A DNA stretch of 59,756 bases from Symsagittifera roscoffensis (Eukaryota > Xenacoelomorpha > Acoela > Convolutidae): contig NC_087063.1 of assembly GCF_963678635.1 (NCBI RefSeq), forward strand, positions 11,256,386 to 11,316,141. Reading direction: 5' to 3'. A program made the translations under genes and the position numbers. Below, one piece after another: positions 1-13,500 of the stretch (its first letter is position 1; every line of letters begins with the position of its first letter). The notes under the pieces were generated by a model. That model worked only from the letters and a program-made list of their open reading frames with translations. It was not told the DNA's origin and made no database searches.

Positions 1-1009
1 TAGAATATAAAATCTACTGTATAAGGGCATTCAAGTTTGAATGCCTGGAGAATCTCCCTGCATTTTTGAGGCAAGAAAGACCATGCCAACCAGCTTTGGT
101 AACGACTTTTCCGCACACCCAATTACGCCGTTCGCATATAATTGAGCCTAATCGAAGTCCTCTCGCAATTCTGAGTTGTTGGTTTGACAGTTTTAACCTT
201 AAATTTTTGCACGGGATGACGTTCAACCATTGAGAGCCAAATCTATCTTGGAACACGTTGAATCTTTTTACGTTCGTTGGTTCGAGTCCTAAAATCAGGT
301 CCGAAATTTCGCTGTCAAAAATTGGCTGTCCAATTTAATTTTTTTGAATTTCATTTTCCGTATCCATTTCCTCTTTTCCAAGTTCAAACCACCGTTTTAG
401 GAGCCATTTCCTCTTTTCCAAGTTCAAACCACCGTTTCTGCCAAGTTCAAACCACCGAAGAAACGCCCAAGCAACCTTTGGCTGCCGGAAAAACTGCTTG
501 TAAAAACTGGTTATCATCCATTTTCTCATTAGTGACCTTGCACAACGAATTTCTTAGTAATTTGTCGTAGCGTTCCAAAATTTTTTTTTGCAAAAAACAA
601 AGGCTCGTACGCAAAAAATATAGGAGTTTTGGCATGCTAAAGCAATTTATCAGGAGTTAAAAACCACAATGGGCGTCTTGTTTGTCAATGACATCCGAGA
701 TTTTTTAAAGCTCCTTATTTTTTTTGGTCGAGCAACTCTTTATTAGCTTTTCTTATGTTTTAATTTTAATTTGGAGCATATTTTTCGAAATAGTGTTTAA
801 ATTTGATTATACTGTGTCCTCGTAGTCGGTCCCAAAAATTTACAGTTGGCTGTATAAAGGAAGAAGTTTCTTCGAAAGTAGTTTTCATCATTAATAATGC
901 CGAGTACACAGGCAGGATTCGCTACCTGAATTGCTAGGGAGATTCTCTGCTTATAAAAACTACCAGCCTTCGGTTCCTGGATACTCGTGCCCAAGTTCTC
1001 TTAGAGCTA

Positions 1010-1500
1010 CTACAGAAAAACCTCAGTGCTACCAGAAATTTTGCGATCTTCCACCTCGGCCTCCGCCATTCCGGTGTTAAACAAGCATGCGCTTATTCTT
1101 CCAGGGGCTAGGGAGTCAAACACAGTTACATCACACAATATTTGCCTACCAACAGCCCATGGGACAAGGCTCAATCCGTCTGGTCGTTTCTGATGTCCTT
1201 TGGAGGTGTCGTGGCTCTGAACAGATAGTATGTGAGTGGAACCGAAACTTTGCTTTATATAGGCATCCAAACTCTCCTTGCACTTTTCAGACAAGATGGA
1301 CCATTCAATCCATTTTCAATTCACTCTTTTCCGCTAACGCATCAATGTTTTTCACAAATGTTGGAACCTAGTCGGAGTCGAAATGCGATTCTAAGCTGCT
1401 GATTTGACAGTTTTTAATTTCGAAATTGGACACAGTTTGTTCTTCAACCGTTGCGATCCGAACTTATCTTGGTATGCGTGGAAACTTTTTACATCAGTAG
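1010..1500. repeat. Diverged internal repeat, paired with 7770-8260 (also 8982-9470)
   Basis: Sequence here resembles 7770-8260, roughly 70% by eye. Shared landmarks include a block reading 'ctaccaacagcccatg', a 'gtcgtggctct' block and a 'tttgacagttttta' block in the same order and spacing. The repeat predates the large tandem duplication because it lies within the unit. Its origin is unknown. The chance ORFs on the minus strand in both copies share similar peptides, but that follows from the DNA similarity and is not evidence of coding. Confidence 0.7.
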
Positions 1501-4500
1501 GATCTTATTTCAAAACTTCAAAATAGTTTGAGAAAGATTGTTATCAAAAATGGGCTCCATCCCTTTTTTGGATTCCGTTTTGGGAGCTGTTTCACTTTTT
1601 GCTGAAGCAAATCAAAGCTTTAATGCATCATTTTGAGTTCAATCCTCGTGCTCCATAACAAAAAAAAACATTTAAATGTAGCTTTTTCTCCTACTGCTGA
1701 AGCTAGAACACAATTGGTGAAGCTAGTAGTCCAAAATCTTCATTTTAACTTTTCATACGTTACATAAAGATCCCATGTATTTCAAAAAATTTCAAAAAAT
1801 TACTTTGTTAAAAACAAAGTTTTGTTCTTAAGGTCTCGGAGAACTATCTTATAGCCTTCGGCTAGATTTCTATCATCCAAATACCACACGTGTTTACTTC
1901 GAATTCAAGCTTTCTTAACAGAGTCTGTTTTGTTTCAGCATACAGCGGTGGAGCCTTGGGGTCACCTTGTTGTGTTCCGTCCTCCGATATAATGATGGAT
2001 TTTTCGTAAAAAGGTAAATCGGTTGACTGTAGCCGCAAAGAGATTTTTTGTGCTCCTCCTAGTGGTTCAAAAAAACGTGATTTAGTAAAGGTTCTCTATT
2101 GAGCAAATTAAATCCAGTAATCAAAAGTAGTTTATGCAAAAACTGAGCACTTTGGGTTGTTAACACGCTCTATCAAGTTTCTAAAGGAGTGTTCGAGTAA
2201 AGGTTCGTCTAGTTGAGCGGAGGAGTGTCAGTTCTGTCGAAGACACGTTTGGTGGTCTTAGTCGGCAGAGTTCTGTGATGGGACTTCATCAGTGGCTTTT
2301 TGAGCTGTGTGAGAGTGAATGTTCTTATGAAGCTTTTTAAAACTCTGATTTTTTAAAAAGCTGCACTTGTTTGCCTCAATAAGAACTAGTTGGAGGTCAT
2401 ATTTGTAAGTGTCTACAATGTTTCGATGTATTTGTTTGGGGGCGGGGCTGGTGAGAGTGAAAAAATGTTATGGACTTGAAGGCACGTGCGCTTTGGGAGT
2501 GAATTCGTGATGCGAGTAGCTTATGGTGACTTCCCACATACAGTAATGTGCATTCTGAGTGTAGGTAATCACTAGGGCTCATTTAAGTGCTCCGATTCAC
2601 TATCTGAATTGCTGCATTTTGCAGCCTTTGCAGTTTACTAATGAAAGTATCACACTTGACTTTGTTATACTGATGCAGAACGAAATGCATAATTTCAAAA
2701 ATTGGACTTCGCCAAAAATTTTAATTGTTTCTCTACTCAATTAAGTGAGAATACTGTAAAACTTGATTTTCAGTGACCGAAAAACAAGTGGGAGCCGTTA
2801 AAAAGAGATGTTTCCAATAATTAGATTTCTAGATTGAACACTTGAAGAATTAGCACGGTATTTTTCGAGTAAAGTCAATACTTCCAAAAACGGTCCAAGT
2901 TGCAATATTTTACCATGTATTAATTTCACAATTTTTTTCTTGTTGCATAACAAGATGAAAAATTAAGCTTTCAAAAGAAGTTGTGCCGATCGTCGATTAA
3001 ATCCATGATATCAGTTTTGGCAGGATAGTTATCGAGAAAAGTCCAAAAACGGTCAACGAATCGAAAAGTAAACATTTACGAGAATCGTAGCTTTCTGTTT
3101 GAAAATTTATGAGCGTAGCCACTAATTCAGAAGAGATTCATTCAACCTGCTATTTCGAATGAGCCCAAAAACCCCACTTTGTCAGAGCAATTCTCGAAAA
3201 AACTCAAAAAATTTCAAAAATGTTCAAAAAAAAATTAAATTTTTGATTTTCCAATGGCCAATTTTTTATCAGAAAAAATTGGGCGTAGTTGCGTATGCAA
3301 AGGAACTTTCTACAACCCCATCTTTGGATGGAATCCGAAATCACATTTATGGGACGTTGTTTTTTTTTTAGCAAAAATCTTAAAAATTAGAAAAAAAAGC
3401 TCAAAAAACTTTTGGTTTCAGAGGACAGTTACTTGTTATTTAGACCCGACAAAAATGGGGACGACTGAATCGGAAGTACAGATACCTTGAGGTTTTGATG
3501 CACTTTTGGCTGAACGAACAGCTAATTGTGCAATCTATACAATTGGAGAAGGACTAGACTGCATTGTTTTCTTAAATAGATTCGCAATCAAGCAAAACTG
3601 TCGATTGCTAAACGAAAAAACAAATATCCGAACATGTTTGACCTTGAACGACAAATTTTGTACTCAACATGACCAGCTGAGTTAATCGTCATAAGGATGT
3701 TTCGAACCAAAAACTATTCACCACGACCATGCTGCGGACGAAGTTTTGAATGAGCAAAAATGAGTGCAATCTCAAACTAACGACTGAAGCAGTCAACCCA
3801 ATTAGTTTTCATGATTTGAGCGGATCCCACTCTCATCATCTAATCAGGCATCTTACTCTGAAGGAAAACTGAATATAACTGATGTTCCGTACATCGTTCA
3901 GCTTGCAGATAGCCACCAGCAGCTAAAAAATAAGGGAAAGTTTTCGTTTTCTACCGGACAGCTTGTAAAAACTTATCCAAATCTCTGAACACAGGAGACC
4001 ACAACATTTTGAAAAAATGGATTCCCCTGGAAAAACAGTTTTCCTATAAAGATAGAAAAATTAACCGTAATCAAGCATAGACTCAACCGGTAAGTTTGCT
4101 GAAAGCTGTCTACCCCCGTTCTGGGCCGCAATATTTAAATCTGAACAAATTGGTGCAACCAAAAAAGATGTTGGCTCAAATTTTGAAACAGATTCGACTT
4201 CTATGACCGTAAACTTAAGAACAATGTGCTACTGCTTGCAGTTGTTCTGAAAATTTCCGGTATCTGTTCAAGGAAATGTATGAGTTGTACTTATTTTTAT
4301 TTAGCACCGATAATATCGTGGGACGCCAGGCTCAGAACAACTAAAGTTAAATTAGAGCTCCTCAGTTCTCATTTTGCCGTGTTGCTGTTTTTTGGGAAGT
4401 CAATTCGTGGTGGGCGACAATTCGTGGAAGAAAAACGCGACAAGAAAGCTAGTAACTAAAAAGCTTTTGATATTGACAATGCGAAACTATCTAACTTTGG

Positions 4501-5317
4501 TTTTTGCTTGGAAGTAATGAACCTATGTGGCTGAACAAAGATGAAACACATGCCCGTAGGAGAGTTCGAATGGTCTGCTAAAGACCTGCTACACGTTTTG
4601 GAAATTTTCGATGACGCTGATAAAGGATTTTTCTGATGATAGACATCTGATCTGCATTACAATTGTCTTTTAGCTGCCGAGAAAAAGAAAATTGGCGATG
4701 AGTTGCTTTCTTCCCATCAGGAAAAACTCAATTCCCCAGGAGCCAGAAAAGGAAAAAACATTGATGACGTTGTTCAATAAAATGGGATTGTGTTTGTCAC
4801 TCTTCAATGACCAAGTTTTAGTTGGGCAAGGGTTAGTGATTGATGAATTGAGCAAAGTTTTTCAATTGCATCAGTCTAACTTTTAAAGTTCTTGCATGAT
4901 ATTATCACTAAATTGAAACAAGATTTGGTATGACTTAATTAAAAAATAATTAATTCAGCTAGTCTATAGCTCATGGAAGACCATACAGAACTGTTCTATA
5001 GCTCCTTTAGGTAAGACCCTAAAGAACTTGTGTAGAACGCAAAAACTGATAAGGTTGAGAAATGAGAACTGCAACAAATTTAAATTCAAACGAACTCGAA
5101 ATCATTAAAAAAAGATTTGATGGCCCTGTCAAAGCTAAAAAAAAACAATTTTATGGAATAAACAAAGCTAGTTGGATTCAACAATTTTAGATGTATCAAA
5201 GCTACAAATTGACTCATTTAATTTTGAAAAGAAGATAATTTTGAAAAAGAGAGCGCGTGCTTCACAAGGTTACATTTTTTTGTTTTCTACGAAATTAAGA
5301 TCAAAAATCTATTTATA

Positions 5318-6046
5318 CAGTGCTGATTTAAATTAACCGGACAAAGCGCGTTAAACTAGAAATTTAAAACCCGTTTTCTCAAATTGGGTTGAGTTTAGGT
5401 GAAAACTTATGAAGACAAAATTTGCTTCAATTATTAGCAGAATTAATATGGTGTAAATTATTTTGCGAAATTCGGGTCCAAAAATTTACCCCAAAAATGG
5501 GTCATTTTGGCTTTTCTTAGTTAATCAAAAAATACGCCAAAAATACCCAGTCGATCACAGACAAAATTATATCAAAGTGAGCCCCTTACGTAGCTCAACA
5601 AACTTTAAGAAGGGTATAATCTCCAAAATATTGTATAAGTTATTTTATTTTTGTTTGATAGACAAAAGGTCATTTTTACTATATAAAATACCAACTTTTT
5701 ATTTAAAAACAATTTTTAAACAATATGCAATTTTTTTTGGAGATTATACCCTTCTTAAAGTTTGTTGAGCTACGTAAGGGGCTCACTTTGATATAATTTT
5801 GTCTGTAATCGACTGGGTATTTTTGGCGTAATTTTTGATTAACTAAGAAAAGCCAAAATGACCCATTTTTGGGGTAAAATTTCGGGCCCTAATTTTGCAA
5901 AATAAATTACACCATATTAATTCTGCTAAAATTTTAAGCAAATTTTGTCTTCATAATTTTTGACCTAAACTCAACCCAATTTGAGAAAAACGGGTTTTAA
6001 ATTTCAAGTTTAACGCGTGTTGTCCGGTTAATTTAAATCAGCACAG
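5318..6046. mobile_element. Foldback / Tc1-like MITE with ~310-bp inverted arms
   Basis: The left arm (5318 to about 5630) is nearly the exact reverse complement of the right arm (about 5733 to 6046), around a ~100-bp AT-rich loop. The termini read CAGTGCTGATTTAAATTAAC and its mirror. The left end directly follows TA, as for Tc1/mariner-type insertions, while the right flank has drifted from a clean TA. There is no transposase ORF, so it is non-autonomous. It occurs only in copy 1 of the tandem duplication. Confidence 0.85.
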
Positions 6047-7370
6047 TTCTTATTGTTTATTTTTTCAAAAGATGAATTGGATTTCAGTGCTTACACAGAT
6101 ATTGTTTTTGTTTTCAGTATTGTTTTTGTTTTCAGTACTCCACTGAAAGTAGCGGACGACACGAATCAACAAAAATTGTTACAGAGGCATTTTTTGAAAA
6201 CCAAAGGCCTACTCGATAGTTGAAAGGTTAAAAACAGTCCCAATTGTGTTAACAGATTGTCAAAACATTCTTCAGCACGCAAAGTACATATCTTTTTTGT
6301 TAAAAATCATTGCAATACGAGAACACGTGTCTATTATTAAGAGCCAAAAACACATCTTTTCTTTCGACGAAATCAATCCAATAGTCTTGTCTGCACTCAA
6401 TAACAAGCGTTTTCATAACAGAGTTGGCTGAACCTCAGTGGCGTACGGATATTTCAGAACTGGACACGCGAAAGCAGTTATGAATAGAAAAACGTGATAA
6501 AAATTAAAACGTTTTAAAATTGCTGAGACAGAATACTTCTAAACATAGTCCTGAATATAAAAAGTTTTGACACTGAATAATCAGATGAACCTACAAATGC
6601 TGAAAGTGAGACGTCGCCTACGGAACCTGAATCTTGGCACACGAAAAACCCTTCTTGAACTGCACATTTATCGAAATCGTTTCATATAAGACAGAGACCA
6701 ACCTAACAGGAAGCGTTGAAAAATTAAAAAAAAAGTGACTATTTAAACTCGACAATTTGAAAAATAATAAAAAAAAGAAAAATTAAAGCCGCTATAGGCC
6801 TCAGTTATCAAGAAGTACCATCATATTAGCACGGGATGGACTGAACTTGATCATTGCAAACTCATTTCAAAGCGGTGAAGTTTATTGCAGCATTCGTGAA
6901 ATTTTTTTTTGCTAAAATTCTAATGTGTTCGATTTGAAATTTAAAAAAAAATGAATCACTTTTTTTTTACTAGCTCGAATCAAATTTGAGTTTTAAACAT
7001 AGAAGTTTCGTTGTGAACCTAATTCTTTAGTGGTTTAGAAGGACTTGTGTTATTGGTTGCTGTTTTCCCATCTCAAATTTGAATTTTTCAAGGAAAGCTA
7101 GAAAGAAGTGAATGAATTGTTTTATTTTACAAATTACACCAAAAAGTTTACCTCCAACTTAATATTTACTCAATTGTCTCGTTTTTTTGTGCGTTGGTAC
7201 TCTTGTTCCAAAAGCTATCTAACTAACTAGAAAAAACTAACAGGATATTTATACTAACATAATGAAATACAAAACTGAAACATTTTTCTTTTGGCAAATG
7301 TACTTTTAAAAAAGTTTGATATTTTGTAATGAATTTGGTCGGAAAACGTTGTGCTACTTGCACAGTAACC

Positions 7371-7527
7371 AGTGTAGAATTGGTGATTCTACTGTATTAC
7401 ATGCTATAGCAACCTGAGCGTAGGATTGGTAATTCATGATGAAAATGGTTGAAAATTTCGAAATTTGATTTTAACGTAGACCGACTGTATGATCTTGTAG
7501 CAATGAAATTAAGTGATAGATAAGCTT
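7371..7527 (+). repeat. Truncated LTR start (first ~155 bp) at duplication junction
   Basis: Starting TGTAGAATTGG, this equals the beginning of the LTRs at 14371 and 19608, and it has the same flank (ACCAG) as the full element at 14366. Similarity stops at about 7525, where the junction with the start of the second duplicated unit lies. It is a by-product of the segmental duplication, not an independent insertion. Confidence 0.88.
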
Positions 7528-10500
7528 AGCTTAGTTTTCTTCACTTTCGAGAGTTAATGTTGCTGTTTTTTAGCGAAAATCTGTCTGATCTAATTTTCGA
7601 GTTTTTCAGTGTTCGCGAAATTTCAAGGTCGTGACGTGTCTTTATTTTTGAACGAGTTTTTAAAAATTTATTTGTCACGTCTAATTTATTCTTCCTAATT
7701 CGTCAAATTCCACGACTAGCACTGTTAATCTATCGAAACTGCCAATTTCCCTACTCGAATGCTTCAACAAAATTTCGATGCTGCCTTGCATTTTGGCGCC
7801 AATCTGGTCGAAAGTCACACCGGCACTAATCCTACTAGGAGCTAAGGAGTATACTGCCGTTACATCCCACAAGAGCTGCCTACCAACAGCCCATGAAAGG
7901 AGCGTCAAACCGACTGGTCGCTTCTGATTGGTCATGTAGAGATGTCGTGGCTCTAAAACAGACGGAATGTGTGTAGAATATAAAATCTACTGTATAAGGG
8001 CATTCAAGTTTGAATGCCTGGAGAATCTCCCTGCATTTTTGAGGCAAGAAAGACCATGCCAACCAGCTTTGGTAACGACTTTTCCGCACACCCAATTACG
8101 CCGTTCGCATATAATTGAGCCTAATCGAAGTCCTCTCGCAATTCTGAGTTGTTGGTTTGACAGTTTTAACCTTAAATTTTTGCACGGGATGACGTTCAAC
8201 CATTGAGAGCCAAATCTATCTTGGAACACGTTGAATCTTTTTACGTTCGTTGGTTCGAGTCCTAAAATCAGGTCCGAAATTTCGCTGTCAAAAATTGGCT
8301 GTCCAATTTAATTTTTTTGAATTTCATTTTCCGTATCCATTTCCTCTTTTCCAAGTTCAAACCACCGTTTTAGGAGCCATTTCCTCTTTTCCAAGTTCAA
8401 ACCACCGTTTCTGCCAAGTTCAAACCACCGAAGAAACGCCCAAGCAACCTTTGGCTGCCGGAAAAACTGCTTGTAAAAACTGGTTATCATCCATTTTCTC
8501 ATTAGTGACCTTGCACAACGAATTTCTTAGTAATTTGTCGTAGCGTTCCAAAATTTTTTTTTGCAAAAAACAAAGGCTCGTACGCAAAAAATAAAGGAGT
8601 TTTGGCATGCTAAAGCAATTTATCAGGAGTTAAAAACCATAATGGGCGTCTTGTTTGTCAATGACATCCGAGATTTTTTAAAGCTCCTTATTTTTTTGGT
8701 CGAGCAACTCTTTATTAGCTTTTCTTATGTTTTAATTTTAATTTGGAGCATATTTTTCGAAATAGTGTTTAAATTTGATTATACTGTGTCCTCGTAGTCG
8801 GTCCCAAAAATTTAGAGTTGGCTGTATAAATGAAGAAGTTTCTTCGAAAGTAGTTTTCATCATTAATAATGCCGAGTACACAGGCAGGATTCGCTACCTG
8901 AATTGCTAGGGAGATTCTCTGCTTATAAAAACTACCAGCCTTCGGTTCCTGGATACACGTGCCCAAGTTCTCTTAGAGCTACTACAGAAAAACCTCAGTG
9001 CTACCAGAAATTTTGCGATCTTCCACCTCGTCCTCCGCCATTCCGGTGTTAAACAAGCATGCGCTTATTCTTCCAGGGGCTAGGGAGTCAAACACAGTTA
9101 CATCACACAATATTTGCCTACCAACAGCCCATGGGACAAGGGTCAATCCGTCTGGTCGTTTCTGATGTCCTTTGGAGGTGTCGTGGCTCTGAACAGATAG
9201 TATGTGAGTGGAACCGAAACTTTGCTTTATATAGGCATCCAAACTCTCCTTGCACTTTTCAGACAAGATGGACCATTCAATCCATTTTCAATTCACTCTT
9301 TTCCGCTAACGCATCAATGTTTTTCACAAATGTTGGAACCTAGTCGGAGTCGAAATGCGATTCTAAGCTGCTGATTTGACAGTTTTTAATTTCAAAATTG
9401 GACACAGTTTGTTCTTCAACCGTTGCGATCCGAACTTATCTTGGTATGCGTGGAAACTTTTTACATCAGTAGGATCTTATTTCAAAACTTCAAAATAGTT
9501 TGAGAAAGATTGTTATCAAAAATGGGCTCCATCCCTTTTTTGGATTCCGTTTTGGGAGCTGTTTCACTTTTTGCTGAAGCAAATCAAAGCTTTAATGCAT
9601 CATTTTGAGTTCAATCCTCGTGCTCCATAACAAAAAAAAAACATTTAAATGTAGCTTTTTCTCCTACTGCTGAAGCTAGAACACAATTGGTGAAGCTAGT
9701 AGTCCAAAATCTTCATTTTAACTTTTCATACGTTACATAAAGATCCCATGTATTTCAAAAAATTTCAAAAAATTACTTTGTTAAAAACAAAGTTTTGTTC
9801 TTAAGGTCTCGGAGAACTATCTTATAGCCTTCGGCTAGATTTCCATCATCCAAATACCACACGTGTTTACTTCGAATTCAAGCTTTCTTAACAGAGTCTG
9901 TTTTGTTTCAGCATACAGCGGTGGAGCCTTGGGGTCACCTTGTTGTGTTCCGTCCTCCGATATAATGATGGATTTTTCGTAAAAAGGTAAATCGGTTGAC
10001 TGTAGCCGCAAAGAGATTTTTTGTGCTCCTCCTAGTGGTTCAAAAAAACGTGATTTAGTATAGGTTCTCTATTGAGCAAATTAAATCCAGTAATCAAAAG
10101 TAGTTTATGCAAAAACTGAGCTCTTTGGGTTGTTAACACGCTCTATCAAGTTTCTAAAGGAGTGTTCGAGTAAAGGTTCGTCTAGTTGAGCGGAGGAGTG
10201 TCAGTTCTGTCGAAGACACGTTTGGTGGTCTTAGTCGGCAGAGTTCTGTGATGGGACTTCATCAGTGGCTTTTTGAGCTGTGTGAGAGTGAATGTTCTTA
10301 TGAAGCTTTTTAAAACTCTGATTTTTTAAAAAGCTGCACTTGTTTGCCTCAATAAGAACTAGTTGGAGGTCATATTTGTAAGTGTCTACAATGTTTCGGT
10401 GTATTTGTTTGGGGGCGGGGCTGGTGAGAGTGAAAAAATGTTATGGACTTGAAGGCACGTGCGCTTTGGGAGTGAATTCGTGATGCGAGTAGCTTATGGT

Positions 10501-13500
10501 GACTTCCCACATACAGTAATGTGCATTCTGAGTGTAGGTAATCACTAGGGCTCATTTAAGTGCTCCGATTCACTATCTGAATTGCTGCATTTTGCAGCCT
10601 TTGCAGTTTACTATTGAAAGTATCACACTTGACTTTGTTATACTGATGCAGAACGAAATGCATAATTTCAAAAATTGGACTTCGCCAAAAATTTTAATTG
10701 TTTCTCTACTCAATTAAGTGAGAATACTGTAAAACTTGATTTTCAGTGACCGTAAAACAAGTGGGAGCCGTTAAAAAGAGATGTTTCCAATAATTAGATT
10801 TCTAGATTGAACACTTGAAGAATTAGCACGGTATTTTTCGAGTAAAGTCAATACTTCCAAAAACGGTCCAAGTTGCAATATTTTACCATGTATTAATTTC
10901 ACAATTTTTTTCTTGTTGCATAACAAGATGAAAAATTAAGCTTTCAAAACAAGTTGTGCCGATCGTCGATTAAATCCATGATATCAGTTTTGGCAGGATA
11001 GTTATCGAGAAAAGTCCAAAAACGGTCAACGAATCGAAAAGTAATTATTTACGAGAATCGTAGCTTTCTGTTTGAAAATTTATGAGCGTAGCCACTAATT
11101 CAGAAGAGATTCATTCAACCTGCTATTTCGAATGAGCCCAAAAACCCCACTTTGTCAGAGCAATTCTCGGAAAAACTCAAAAAATTTCAAAAATGTTCAA
11201 AAAAAAATTAAATTTTTGATTTTCCAATGGCCAATTTTTTATCAGAAAAAATTGGGCGTAGTTGCGTATGCAAAGGAACTTTCTACAACCCCATCTTTGG
11301 ATGGAATCCGAAATCTCATTTATGGCACGTTGTTTTTTTTTTAGCAAAAATCTTAAAAGTTAGAAAAAAAAGCTCAAAAAACTTTTGGTTTCAGAGGACA
11401 GTTACTTGTTATTTAGACCCGACAAAAATGGGGACGACTGAATCGGAAGTACAGATACCTTGAGGTTTTGATGCACTTTTGGCTGAACGAACAGCTAATT
11501 GCGCAATCTATACAATTGGAGAAGGACTAGACTGCATTGTTTTCTTAAATAGATTCGCAATCAAGCAAAACTGTCGATTGCTAAACGAAAAAAACAAATA
11601 TCCGAACATGTTTGACCTTGAACGACAAGTTTTGTACTCAACATTGACCAGCTGCGTTAATCATCGTAAAGATGTTTCGAACCAAAAACTATTCACCACG
11701 ACCATGCTGCGGACGAAGTTTTGAATGAGCAAAAATGAGTGCAATCTCAAACTAACGACTGACGCAGTCAACCCAATTAGTTTTCATGATTTGAGCGGAT
11801 CCCACTCTCATCATCTAATCAGGCATCGTACTCTGAAGGAAAACTAAATATAACTGATGTTCCGTACACAGACGAAAATTATACATCGTTCAGCTTGCAG
11901 ATAGCCACCAGCAGCTAAAAAATAAGGGAAAGTTTTCGTTTTCTACCGGACAGCTTGTAAAACTTATCCAAATCTCTGAACACAGGAGACCACAAAATTT
12001 TGAAAAAACGGTTTCCCCTGGAAAAACACTTTTCCTATAAAGATAGAAAAATTAACCGTAATCAAGCATAGACTCAACCGGTAAGTTTGCTGAAAGCTGT
12101 CTACCCCCGTTCTGGGCCGCAATATTTAAATCTGAACAAATTGGTGTAACCAAAAAAGATGTTGGCTCAAATTTTGAAACAGATTCGACTTCTATGACCG
12201 TAAACTTAAGAACAATGAGCTACTGCTTGCAGTTGTTCTGAAAATTTCCGGTATCTGTTCAAGGAAATTTATGAGTTGTACTTATTTTTATTTAGCACCG
12301 ATAATATCGTGGGACGCCAGGCTCAGAACAACTAAAGTTAAATTAGAGCTCCTCAGTTCTCATTTTGCCGTGTTGCTGTTTTTTGGGAAGTCAATTCGTG
12401 GTGGGCGACAATTCGTGGAAGAAAAACGCGACAAGAAAGCTAGTAACTAAAAAGCTTTTGATATTGACAATGCGAAACTATCTAACTTTGGTTTTTGCTT
12501 GGAAGTAATGAACCTATGTGGCTGAACAAAGATGAAACACATGCCCGTAGGAGAGTTCGAATGGTCTGCTAAAGACCTGCTACACGTTTTGGAAATTTTC
12601 GATGACGCTGATTAAGGATTTTTCTGATGATAGACATCTGATCTGCATTACAAATGTCTTTTAGCTGCCGAGAAAAAGAAAATTGGCGATGAGTTGCTTT
12701 CTTCCCATCAGGAAAAACTCAATTCCCGAGGAGCCAGAAAAGGAAAAAACATTGATGACGTTGTTCAATAAAACGGGATTGTGTTTGTCACTCTTCAATG
12801 ACCAAGTTTTGCTTGGGCAAGGGTTAGTGATTGATGAATTGAGCAAAGTTTTTTAATTGCATCAGTCTAACTTTTAAAGTTCTTGCATGATATTATCACT
12901 AAATTGAAACAAGATTTGGTATGACTTAATTAAAAAATAATTAATTCAGCTAGTCTATAGCTCATGGAAGACCATAGAGAACTGTTCTATAGTTCATTTA
13001 GGTATGACCCTAAATAACTTGTGAAGAACGCAAAAACTGATAAAGCTGAGAAATGAGAAGCAAGCCTATTTCTACTGCAACAAATTTAATTTCAACGGAC
13101 TCGAAATCATTAAAAAAAGATTTGATAGCCCTGTCAAAGCTAAACAAAAAACAATTTTATGGAATAAACAAAGCTAATTGGATTCAACAATTTTAGATGT
13201 ATCAAAGCTACAAATTGACTCATTTAATTTTGTAAAGATGATAAATTTGAAAAAAAGAGCGCGTGCTTCACAAGGCTTCACTAAAAATCATTGCAATCCG
13301 AGAACACGTGTCCATTATTAAGAGCCAAAAACATCTTTTCTTTCGAAGAAATCAATCCAATAGTCTTGTCTGCACTCAATAACAAGCGTTTTCATAACAG
13401 CAGAGTTGGCTGAACCTCAGTGGCGTACGGATATTTCAGAACTGGACTCGCGAAAGCAGTTATGAATAGTAAAAAGTGATAGAAATTGAAACGTTTTAAA

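Larger units (their letters stand above)
1..7527. repeat. Tandem segmental duplication, copy 1 (5' end cut by window)
   Basis: This non-coding stretch matches 7974-14520 almost base for base at an offset of about 7973, with scattered substitutions and small indels. It holds only short chance ORFs. The match stops at about 7527, after the first ~155 bases of an LTR that begins at 7371. The next ~448 bases (7526-7973) precede the second copy, and their counterpart would lie upstream of the window. The unit therefore probably starts at about 7526 and runs to about 14520. Unlike copy 2, copy 1 includes about 1 kb around 5268-6300 that contains a foldback element. Confidence 0.93.

Noticed and set aside
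280-290. GGTTCGAGTCC (also at 8253), an exact match to a tRNA/SINE B box
   Set aside because: No A box lies at a suitable distance upstream and the flanks do not fold as a tRNA. The diverged internal repeat has lost the motif. Judged chance.
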